This document shows positions 16,296-26,427 of a stretch of DNA of 64,000 bases, one piece after another (position 1 is the stretch's first letter; each line of letters begins with the position of its first letter). The stretch lies in NCBI RefSeq assembly GCF_019285595.1, contig NZ_CP079094.1, positions 1,433,001 through 1,497,000 of the forward strand. Direction: 5' to 3'. The translations under genes were made by a program, and so were the position numbers. Below the pieces are notes generated by a model. It saw only the letters and a list, made by a program, of their open reading frames with translations, was not told the origin of the DNA and made no database searches. Source of the stretch: Rickettsiella endosymbiont of Dermanyssus gallinae. Lineage in GTDB: Bacteria; Pseudomonadota; Gammaproteobacteria; Diplorickettsiales; Diplorickettsiaceae.

Positions 16296-17519
16296 CTATT
16301 CTTTCCCTAAATTAAACGCATGATGCAATACTTGTATGCCACGAACTACCTGAGATTCATCCACTATCAGCGAAACTCTTAATGCGGTAGATAAGGCTAA
16401 AATGATAGCGATCCCTTCAGCGCCTAAGGCATGAAATAGGGTATGCATAATCCCCGGATGCGAATGCAACCCCGCACCCACAATCGAGAGCTTCGCTACC
16501 TTTCGATCCCCTACCACGGCTTGTGCATATCCGTCTTTAACTAAGGTTTGCAGTGCGTGTTCTGCTTGCTGATAGTCTGCCCTGGATAAAGTAAACGTGA
16601 TATCCATACGCGCATCGGAAGTCAGTTGCTGTGTTAGCATATCAATTTCTATACGCGCGTCATTTAATAAGGAAAAAAACCGTGTTAAAGCTTCTTTCTG
16701 ACAAGACAACCCCTGTATGGTCATCTTAGCTTCCTGACGACTTGCTGTTACACCCGTCACGGTTGCTTTTTCAACGGCAACATCCTCTTCATTGGGATGA
16801 ATTAAGGTGCCAGCACCTTTACGAAAACTTGACAACACACGTAGTGGCACGCGGTATTTACTCGCCAATTCTACGGCACGATGTTGCACTACTTTTGCAC
16901 CAGCCCGTGCAAATTCCGTCATCTCAATAAAGCCAATCTTATCTAAACGTTTTGCTTGTGAGACCACATGCGGATCCGCGGTATAAATACCATCCACATC
17001 GGTATAAATCTGGCACTCATCGGCTTTTAGAATTGCTGCTAAAGCGGCTGCCGTCGTATCTGATCCGCCGCGACCTAACGTGGTCATATTGCCTTCTGCA
17101 GAAATTCCCTGGAAGCCGGCAATGATAGGCACTCTACCTGCCGCAATATCATCTCGTAATACGCTTTCGTCTATATTTAAAATGCGCGCCTTTTTATGAT
17201 GATTATCGGTATAAATTGGAACATGAAACCCATTATAGGAACGTGCGGGACAGCCTTGTGCCAGCAACGCCATCGCTAGCAAAGCCGTTGCGGCCTGCTC
17301 ACCGGTTGCCAATAATAAATCATATTCCCTTGCATCAGGCTGATCATTCAAGGTTTTAGCCAGTGAAATGAGTCGATTAGTCTCTCCTTCCATCGCTGAA
17401 ACGACTACAGCCAATGAATGACCTTGCGCCCGTGTCTCGATAATTTTATTGGCGACGTGTTGAATTCTGTCGATATTACCAACTGAACTACCACCAAATT
17501 TTTGTACGATTAAAGCCAT
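16296..17519 (-). CDS. lysC: aspartate kinase
   Basis: Phosphorylates aspartate, the first step to lysine (and diaminopimelate), threonine and methionine. The 407-residue protein is the monofunctional type with the kinase domain starting VQKFGGSSVGN, the substrate segment GFQGISAEGNMTTLGRGGSDTTAA, and two C-terminal ACT domains for feedback control beginning near residue 265 (VTGVTASRQEAKMTI). In an intracellular bacterium it probably serves diaminopimelate supply for peptidoglycan. It is 31 bases downstream of alaS and in the same direction, so likely one operon. Confidence 0.93.
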   Translation of the reverse strand: MALIVQKFGGSSVGNIDRIQHVANKIIETRAQGHSLAVVVSAMEGETNRLISLAKTLNDQPDAREYDLLLATGEQAATALLAMALLAQGCPARSYNGFHVPIYTDNHHKKARILNIDESVLRDDIAAGRVPIIAGFQGISAEGNMTTLGRGGSDTTAAALAAILKADECQIYTDVDGIYTADPHVVSQAKRLDKIGFIEMTEFARAGAKVVQHRAVELASKYRVPLRVLSSFRKGAGTLIHPNEEDVAVEKATVTGVTASRQEAKMTIQGLSCQKEALTRFFSLLNDARIEIDMLTQQLTSDARMDITFTLSRADYQQAEHALQTLVKDGYAQAVVGDRKVAKLSIVGAGLHSHPGIMHTLFHALGAEGIAIILALSTALRVSLIVDESQVVRGIQVLHHAFNLGKE

Positions 17520-17550
17520 TGAAATCTATCTATAAAGTGTTTATTCAATT

Positions 17551-20166
17551 CTAAGCATAGTTGCCATTTAGATGTGCCTCAACCCAATTTTTCGCACTTT
17601 TGAAAGCCATTTCCAAACCTTCACTGTTATCACCACCCGCTTGTGCAAAATCCGCTCGCCCCCCCCCTTTACCACCTATCAATTTTGCCATTTCATTAGC
17701 TAATTCATTGGCTTTAATTTGATCGGTGAGCTCTTTAGTCACACTGATAAGAAACTGTGTACGCCCTTGATCAGTGCTCGCCAAAATAATCACCGCACGG
17801 TTTAATTTGTTTTTAAGCTGATCCAGTAAATAACGTAATCCTGTTATATCAACACCATTGATTTCGCTCATTAATAATTGAATACCACGTATTTCTACTG
17901 CCTGAGAAACCAATTCATCACCCATCATACCCACAACAGAACGCTGCAATTCTTCGATCTGCTTTTGCAAAGATTGCTTAGATTGAATCTCATTTTGTGC
18001 TTTTTCGAGCAAATTATCGTTAGAGGCTTTAAAAAGTTTAGCTAATTGTTTCGTTTGTTCTTCTAAGGATGTAATCCAATTTAAGGCGGCTTGACCCGTC
18101 ACCGCTTGAAGTCGGCGTATACCAGCAGCAATACCTGTTTCACCAATAATTTTAAATAAACCGATATCCCCGGTACGTGAAACGTGGGTTCCACCACACA
18201 ATTCTTTTGAAAAATCACCCATCGTCAATACACGCACTGAATCGCCATATTTTTCACCAAAAATTGCCATCGCGCCGCCACGTTTTGCTTCTTCGGGTGA
18301 CATCACTTCCGTTTGGACGGGAAAATTAGCACGAATTTGCTGATTCACCAGATCTTCGATTTCTTTTAAGGTTTCTGAACTGATCGGTTTTGTATGAGAA
18401 AAATCAAAGCGTAGACGTTCGGCTTCTACTAACGACCCTTTTTGTATTACATGTTCACCCAAAATTTGCCGTAATGCGGCGTGAAGTAAATGCGTTGCGG
18501 AATGATTTAAAGTAATTGCACGGCGTTTAGCCATATCAACGTTTGCATTGACTTTATCACCCTTCTTTAAAGCACCTTTCGTTAATCGTCCTACATGTAA
18601 AACAATGTCTCCCTTTTTTATAGTGCCGGTTACTAAAAACTCAGCGCTTTCAGTAACAAGTTGTCCTGCATCGCCTACTTGGCCACCACTTTCTGCATAA
18701 AAAGGCGTCTTTTGCAGCACAACATGCCCCTCATCGCCTTCCGATAAGGATTCAACTAATTCATTGCCTTTTAGCAATTCCACAATAGCAACTTTAGTTT
18801 GTGATAACTTTTTATAACCGGTAAATTCAGTCGGCGAATTTCCACTTAAGGAAAAAGTAGGTGTTGCCGCAAATTGACTCGCTGATTTCGACTGACTACG
18901 TTGCCGTTGCATTTCAGATTCAAAGCCAGGCATATCGATTGTTAAACCACGCTCCCTGGCGACATCAGCCGTTAAATCAACTGGAAATCCATAGGTATCA
19001 TACAAACGGAAAAGAACGTTACCTGGCAGCTGTTTCTTACCTTTCAGCTTAGCAACTTCTTGTTCAAATAATTTCATACCGTGCGTTAAAGTCCGTGCAA
19101 ACTGCTGTTCTTCTTGGACGATGATTTTTTCAATGGATCGCTGTTTTCTCTCTAATTCAGGATAAGCCTGGCTCATCTGCTCCGCCAAGGGTTTAACCAG
19201 ACGATAAAAGAAAGGCTTATCCAAACCCACCTTATGCCCATGCCGAATAGCTCGACGCATAATTCTACGTAAAACATAAGAACGGCCTTCGTTTCCAGGC
19301 AAAACCCCATCAGAAATGAGGAAAGCACAAGAACGGATGTGATCCGCTATCACACGTAGTGAAGTATTTGCAAAATCACTGATTCCCGCTTCCTCGGCGA
19401 CTGCCTTAATAAGCGGCTGGAATAAGTCCGTATCATAATTATTGGTCACGCCTTGCATCACGGCGGCTAAGCGCTCTAAACCCATACCGGTGTCCACAGA
19501 AAGCTTAGGTAATGGGCTCAATGCACCATCTGCCGCACGTTGAAACTGCATAAAGACCAGGTTCCAAATTTCCACGTAGCGATCGCCATCTGCTGTAGGA
19601 GAACCAGGGGGACCCCCAGCAATACTCGGGCCATGGTCATAAAAAATTTCAGAGCAAGGTCCGCAAGGACCCGTATCGCCCATTGACCAAAAGTTATCGT
19701 CGCTGCCACAACGGGAAAAACGTGCGGGGTCGATTTTTATCTCATTCAGCCAAATAGCGGCTGCCTCATCGTCTTCCTCAAAAACGGTAATCCATAACTT
19801 CTCGGGCGGAAGTTTTAAGACTTCGGTCAAAAACTTCCAGCTATATTGTATGGCTTCACGCTTAAAATAATCGCCAAAACTAAAGTTCCCCAGCATCTCA
19901 AAAAAGGTATGGTGCCTTGCGGTATAACCCACGTTTTCAAGATCATTATGCTTACCGCCTGCCCGCATACAACGCTGACTGCTCGTTGCACGAGAATATG
20001 CCCTTTTTTCAAGGCCTAAAAAAACGTCTTTAAAAGGTACCATACCCGCATTAGTGAACAAGAGGCTGGGGTCACGCGCTGGAATTAATGAGGCGGAAGG
20101 GACTATCGTATGGCCTTGCCCTGCAAAATAATTAAGGAAGAGTTCACGCAGCGCATTGCTATTCAT
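17551..20166 (-). CDS. alaS: alanyl-tRNA synthetase
   Basis: A full-length 871-residue class II synthetase. It charges tRNA-Ala and edits misacylated Ser and Gly. Visible parts are the catalytic core (FTNAGMVPFKDVFLG near residue 33, GCGSDDNFW-type motif as SRCGSDDNFWSMGDTGPCGP), the editing domain with HSATHLLHAAL and CGGTHVSRTG for zinc, and the C-terminal DHHA1 domain ending GGKGGGRADFAQAGG. The start codon is ATG 20166. It is divergent from gyrB with 196 bases between. Confidence 0.97.
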   Translation of the reverse strand: MNSNALRELFLNYFAGQGHTIVPSASLIPARDPSLLFTNAGMVPFKDVFLGLEKRAYSRATSSQRCMRAGGKHNDLENVGYTARHHTFFEMLGNFSFGDYFKREAIQYSWKFLTEVLKLPPEKLWITVFEEDDEAAAIWLNEIKIDPARFSRCGSDDNFWSMGDTGPCGPCSEIFYDHGPSIAGGPPGSPTADGDRYVEIWNLVFMQFQRAADGALSPLPKLSVDTGMGLERLAAVMQGVTNNYDTDLFQPLIKAVAEEAGISDFANTSLRVIADHIRSCAFLISDGVLPGNEGRSYVLRRIMRRAIRHGHKVGLDKPFFYRLVKPLAEQMSQAYPELERKQRSIEKIIVQEEQQFARTLTHGMKLFEQEVAKLKGKKQLPGNVLFRLYDTYGFPVDLTADVARERGLTIDMPGFESEMQRQRSQSKSASQFAATPTFSLSGNSPTEFTGYKKLSQTKVAIVELLKGNELVESLSEGDEGHVVLQKTPFYAESGGQVGDAGQLVTESAEFLVTGTIKKGDIVLHVGRLTKGALKKGDKVNANVDMAKRRAITLNHSATHLLHAALRQILGEHVIQKGSLVEAERLRFDFSHTKPISSETLKEIEDLVNQQIRANFPVQTEVMSPEEAKRGGAMAIFGEKYGDSVRVLTMGDFSKELCGGTHVSRTGDIGLFKIIGETGIAAGIRRLQAVTGQAALNWITSLEEQTKQLAKLFKASNDNLLEKAQNEIQSKQSLQKQIEELQRSVVGMMGDELVSQAVEIRGIQLLMSEINGVDITGLRYLLDQLKNKLNRAVIILASTDQGRTQFLISVTKELTDQIKANELANEMAKLIGGKGGGRADFAQAGGDNSEGLEMAFKSAKNWVEAHLNGNYA

Positions 20167-20333
20167 ACCAGGCTCGTCAAAACAAAAGCCAAGAGTATCG
20201 CGGCAAGTGATTTTCCTGTCAATAAATTAACGGGTAAGGCATTTTGCAAAAAATCGCTTTGGGGGGCCAAAAGCAGCCGCCTAGCCCAAGCCTTCCGTTC
20301 AAATAAAAACGGTCAAATTAAGGTAATTTATGG

Positions 20334-22921
<2,588 letters not shown>

Positions 22922-22942
22922 ATTATTGTCCGAGGTTTATCC

Positions 22943-23734
22943 ATGAATTTAGAACTTAAAAATAAAGTTGTTTTAATCGCTGGCGCAAGTCAAGGTATTG
23001 GTTATGCAACCGCCTTAGCGTTTGCTCGTGAAGATGCACGCGTTGCTATTTGTGCTCGTGATAAAGCGACCATTGAACAAGCAGCAAAAAAAATTCAGGA
23101 TGAAACTAATGCGGATATTTCAGCAACAGCCGTTGACCTTACTCAAGCAGAAGCTATTCAACATTGGGTTGATTCGGTTCTTAAACAGTTTAAAACCATA
23201 CACATTTGTATTACCAATGTAGGTGGGCCACCCAAAGGTGCTTTCGTTGATCTAGACGATAAAAAATGGCAGGAAGCCTTTGAGCTAACATTAATGAGCG
23301 CTGTGCGTTTATCACGCGCGGTCATCCCCACCATGAAAGAACAAAAATGGGGTCGGATTATTCATCTTTGCTCTTCCTCTGTTCGTAATCCCATTGCAAA
23401 TTTAGGGCTATCTAATTCAATTCGCTCTGCAGTCGTTGCGCTATCAAAAACACAAGCGGATGAGTTAGCCAAAGATAATATTCTAGTTAATAGTATATTA
23501 ACCGGTTGGACCCGTACTGAGCAGACGAATCACATTTTAGAAACCATGGCAAAAAATGCAAAAGTGAGCGCAGAAGAAGTTATAGCAAAAAGAGAATCCG
23601 TTATTCCCTTAGGTAGAATGGGTAAACCAGAAGAAATTGCTGCACCGATTGTATTTCTTAGCTCAGCTGGTGCTAACTTTATAACAGAATCAACCATCAC
23701 TGTTGATGGCGGAGAAAGCCGATTTCCTTTTTAG
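22943..23734 (+). CDS. SDR-family oxidoreductase without the usual YxxxK pair
   Basis: A 263-residue short-chain dehydrogenase/reductase fold with the cofactor motif GASQGIGYATAL near residue 13 and CITNVGG in place of the usual NNAG. The catalytic YxxxK is replaced by SNSIR (region GLSNSIRSAVV), while the nearby Ser-Ser-Ser is kept and the C-terminus ends in the FabG-like ITVDGGE. A subgroup of SDRs annotated as 3-oxoacyl-ACP reductases has this SNxxR pattern, so activity as a classical reductase is doubtful. It follows gyrB by 21 bases and precedes ldcA by 11, probably one transcript. Confidence 0.85.
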   Translation: MNLELKNKVVLIAGASQGIGYATALAFAREDARVAICARDKATIEQAAKKIQDETNADISATAVDLTQAEAIQHWVDSVLKQFKTIHICITNVGGPPKGAFVDLDDKKWQEAFELTLMSAVRLSRAVIPTMKEQKWGRIIHLCSSSVRNPIANLGLSNSIRSAVVALSKTQADELAKDNILVNSILTGWTRTEQTNHILETMAKNAKVSAEEVIAKRESVIPLGRMGKPEEIAAPIVFLSSAGANFITESTITVDGGESRFPF

Positions 23735-23745
23735 TCGACTAAACC

Positions 23746-24663
23746 ATGCAACCTTTAGCTTATAAACTTTTAACACCTGGCGCAACCGTTGATATCATTG
23801 CACCTGCGGGTGGTTGTGCCCCTGAATCACTGGCACAAATAAAAACCTTATTAAAAAACTGGCAACTCACACCTCGTATTTCACCTGAACTATTAGGCGA
23901 GGATTTGCTTTGCGCCAATACAGATGAAAATCGTTTTAAACACCTGCAAGAAGCCTTATTCAATGCTGAATCCAGTGCTGTTTGGTGTGTACGTGGCGGC
24001 TATGGTTGTACGCGCTTAATTCCTGAGCTATTTAAGCTGAAAACACCTAAAACCAACAAATTATTTATTGGTTTTAGCGATATCACAACACTGCATTTAT
24101 TCCTCCAACAACAATGGCATTGGCAAACATTGCATGGGCCTTCTGCCAATCAAGTGGCACATGATCGCATTGATACTGCCAGTATTCAGGAATTTAAAAA
24201 ACTTATTTTTGGAGAACTAAGCCAGCTCGTATTTTCACTGGTTCCACTCAACCCAAAACAGAACCACGCGACGCTGATTAAAGCACCGATAACGGGTGGC
24301 ACACTGACACTCATACAAACCAGCCTTAGCACACCTTGGCAAATCGATACAAAAGATAAAATCTTATTTTTAGAAGAAGTAAACGAATCTGCTTATCGCA
24401 TTGATAGAATGTTGCAGCATTTACAACACTCTGGAATTTTACAACACGTAAAAGCTATTTTACTGGGTGATTTCATTGCACCTCAGGACAGCAAGGATGC
24501 AACGCTTATACAGGCTGTACTCGCACGTTTTGCAAATGAACAACGTGTTCCTGTATTACATATTCCTGGTATTGGCCACGGAGAAACAAACCGTAGCCTA
24601 CCCTTAGGCGCTAATACTGAATTAAACTTAGATAAGAAACAACTAACTATAACAATAGGTTAA
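23746..24663 (+). CDS. ldcA: L,D-carboxypeptidase (muropeptide recycling, S66)
   Basis: Cytoplasmic serine peptidase that removes the terminal D-Ala from murein tetrapeptides during recycling. The 305-residue protein shows the S66 layout: VRGGYGCTRLI near residue 80, the nucleophile in IGFSDITTLH near residue 108, the catalytic Glu in LFLEEVNESAYR, and the His in GIGHGETNRSLPLG. Length is normal. It works in the same pathway as Mpl, whose gene is at 36.5 kb. The next gene, yggT, starts seven bases after its stop. Confidence 0.93.
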   Translation: MQPLAYKLLTPGATVDIIAPAGGCAPESLAQIKTLLKNWQLTPRISPELLGEDLLCANTDENRFKHLQEALFNAESSAVWCVRGGYGCTRLIPELFKLKTPKTNKLFIGFSDITTLHLFLQQQWHWQTLHGPSANQVAHDRIDTASIQEFKKLIFGELSQLVFSLVPLNPKQNHATLIKAPITGGTLTLIQTSLSTPWQIDTKDKILFLEEVNESAYRIDRMLQHLQHSGILQHVKAILLGDFIAPQDSKDATLIQAVLARFANEQRVPVLHIPGIGHGETNRSLPLGANTELNLDKKQLTITIG

Positions 24664-24669
24664 ATAATC

Positions 24670-25263
24670 ATGCTAAACCCCTTCAATCATGCGGGTCTAT
24701 TCCTTTTTCAATCCCTTTTTGATTTGTATATTTTTATTTTGCTTTTACGTGTTGTATTACAATGGGTGCATACTGATCCACGTAATCCACTGTTTGTATT
24801 AGTGGCCAAGCTCACCAATCCGCCACTTAAACCTATTTGTCGCATTATTCCTAATCTTTATGGCGTGGATTTAGCCGCAATTCTACTTTTATTAGGTCTA
24901 GAAGCCATTAAAATTGCTTTTCTTGTCTGGCTGCAAGTTAGTGCAACACCTCATTTGGGCGGATTACTTATCCTTGCATTTGCAGAACTTTTAAACCAGC
25001 TGATTAATATCTTCTTCTATTCTATTTTAGCTTTAACTATTTTAAGTTGGGTAAGTCCCTTAGCACAGGGTCCTTTGATTGAAATATTGGTACGTATTAG
25101 TGAACCTTTAATAAGACCTATTCGAGGCATGTTACCCAATTTTTCAGGTTTTGACTTTTCACCACTGGTTCTGATTATTGGTTTAAAATTATTAACAATT
25201 CTCTTAGTACAACCACTGGCACAAATCGGTTCAAGCTTAGCATTGGGAAGTCTGGGTAATTAG
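24670..25263 (+). CDS. yggT: YggT family membrane protein
   Basis: A 197-residue inner membrane protein with two tandem YGGT domains, each a hydrophobic hairpin ending in a conserved positively charged segment: LRVVLQWVHTDPRNP with NPPLKPICRIIPN, then LSWVSPLAQGP with EPLIRPIRGMLPNFSG. Family members are linked to membrane integrity, cell division or osmotic tolerance, without a defined activity. It closes the gyrB-SDR-ldcA-yggT run and is convergent with the Cys-rich gene at 25.3 kb. Confidence 0.9.
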   Translation: MLNPFNHAGLFLFQSLFDLYIFILLLRVVLQWVHTDPRNPLFVLVAKLTNPPLKPICRIIPNLYGVDLAAILLLLGLEAIKIAFLVWLQVSATPHLGGLLILAFAELLNQLINIFFYSILALTILSWVSPLAQGPLIEILVRISEPLIRPIRGMLPNFSGFDFSPLVLIIGLKLLTILLVQPLAQIGSSLALGSLGN

Positions 25264-25288
25264 TTATCCCTATACCCTGATAATTTAC

Positions 25289-25594
25289 CTACTTACAAGG
25301 TTTTGGTTTTGCTGTTCTAGCAAAGCCAAGACCTTGACAGCCTTCGCTACAATCGGATATCCGATGTTTGCTCTTTAATCGTCGCCAAGATAGATAGGGG
25401 CAAAACGAGGGTTTTAATTTTGGTAAACACACGAATTGTGCGCTACCACACGTGATGCTCCCTGCACACTGCTGCCATTGTGGTACACGCAAATATTCGG
25501 GGGGCAATGCTCTGCGAATACCCCCGATAAGGTGTGCCGAGGCTAAGCTAGGAAGGATTAATAATAAGATGATTAGCAGAGTACGAATGTTCAT
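25289..25594 (-). CDS. small secreted cysteine-rich protein
   Basis: I do not recognise a family. The 101-residue protein has a clear signal peptide (MNIRTLLIILLLILPSLASA) and six cysteines in the roughly 80-residue mature part (QCAG, TCGS, VCLP, FCPY, DCSEGCQG, with one more near the end), a pattern suggesting a disulfide-stabilised periplasmic or secreted protein. It also has many Lys, Pro and Trp residues. It lies 63 bases downstream of dsbB on the same strand, and both could be read together, which would place a disulfide-rich protein beside the oxidase that drives disulfide formation. Confidence 0.6.
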   Translation of the reverse strand: MNIRTLLIILLLILPSLASAHLIGGIRRALPPEYLRVPQWQQCAGSITCGSAQFVCLPKLKPSFCPYLSWRRLKSKHRISDCSEGCQGLGFARTAKPKPCK

Positions 25595-25657
25595 GTAAAA
25601 ACCACTCCTTAAACAAACTAATTTTAGTACTGATTTGCTAACGATTAATGCAAAAGC

Positions 25658-26176
25658 TTAAAAAAATAATTTTTGTTTATGCGTACGACGGTTAATATAA
25701 ACTTGTCGTAAAGCGACCGCAGCTAAAAACACAAAAAATAGTAATGTCCACATAGGCATACTTAAATTTAAAAAATGCCAATTACCATTTCCGCAATTAC
25801 TGGATCCTTGGAAAAATAAATCAATTATCTTTTGGAAATAGATAGAACTACTATATTGTGCAAGCGTCGCTTGGCAGCTTGTTAATTGGTCTGAAGGAAA
25901 ATGCTCTATCCAAAGCTGGCGACTCGCCACCACGGCACCCAAAACAGACAATAGAAAAGTGAGTGTATGCAAACAGCAACGTGTAATTGCTGAAAAATTA
26001 AACAGTGCCCCCATTAAAAATAACAGCCCTAAGAGCGTTATTAAAAAGCGCTGAATGATGCATAATGGACAAGGAATAAGCCCTACTCTATATTGTAAAT
26101 AGCTTGCTATTCCCAAAAATAAAACGCATATAAAAAAAACGATTAAGTCCGTCCAGCGCGTAACGGGTAAATTCAT
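25658..26176 (-). CDS. dsbB: disulfide bond formation protein DsbB
   Basis: A 172-residue four-helix inner membrane protein that reoxidises DsbA and passes electrons to quinone. The first periplasmic cysteine pair appears as PCPLCIIQR near residue 36, and the second pair is SCQATL with NCGNGNW near residues 100-130. Helices 1-4 are clear, and the C-terminus is basic (NRRTHKQKLFF). The gene is followed by the small Cys-rich protein. Its 5' end has no obvious promoter in the 250 bases shared with the aconitase gene. Confidence 0.9.
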   Translation of the reverse strand: MNLPVTRWTDLIVFFICVLFLGIASYLQYRVGLIPCPLCIIQRFLITLLGLLFLMGALFNFSAITRCCLHTLTFLLSVLGAVVASRQLWIEHFPSDQLTSCQATLAQYSSSIYFQKIIDLFFQGSSNCGNGNWHFLNLSMPMWTLLFFVFLAAVALRQVYINRRTHKQKLFF

Positions 26177-26342
26177 AATGAAACCCTGGCATTAAGTTTA
26201 ATAATTTAGTTTACTATAGATTGTTTTATTTTCCACTTAAGTCTTTCCATACGTCTTTTGAAGCTTCTTGCATAAGATTTTCTAATCAGCCAATATAAGC
26301 TTTAATCATCGATTATTTGAATATTTGCTTGTATTAGAACCG

Positions 26343-26366
26343 CTGTCCCTGCAAAAGCGAGGACAG
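26343..26366 (+). promoter_or_regulatory. hairpin in the leader of the aconitase gene
   Basis: CTGTCC (26343-26348) pairs with GGACAG (26361-26366), with partial pairing GC/GC inside. It lies 62 bases before the aconitase ATG, just after a possible promoter (TTGAAT near 26321). It could be an attenuator or an RNA stability element. Confidence 0.35.
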
Positions 26367-26427
26367 TCACTCTTTGTAACTTCAAGGATAAAAGCTATAT
26401 TAAGTTTGTTTTCATTAGGGGAATATT

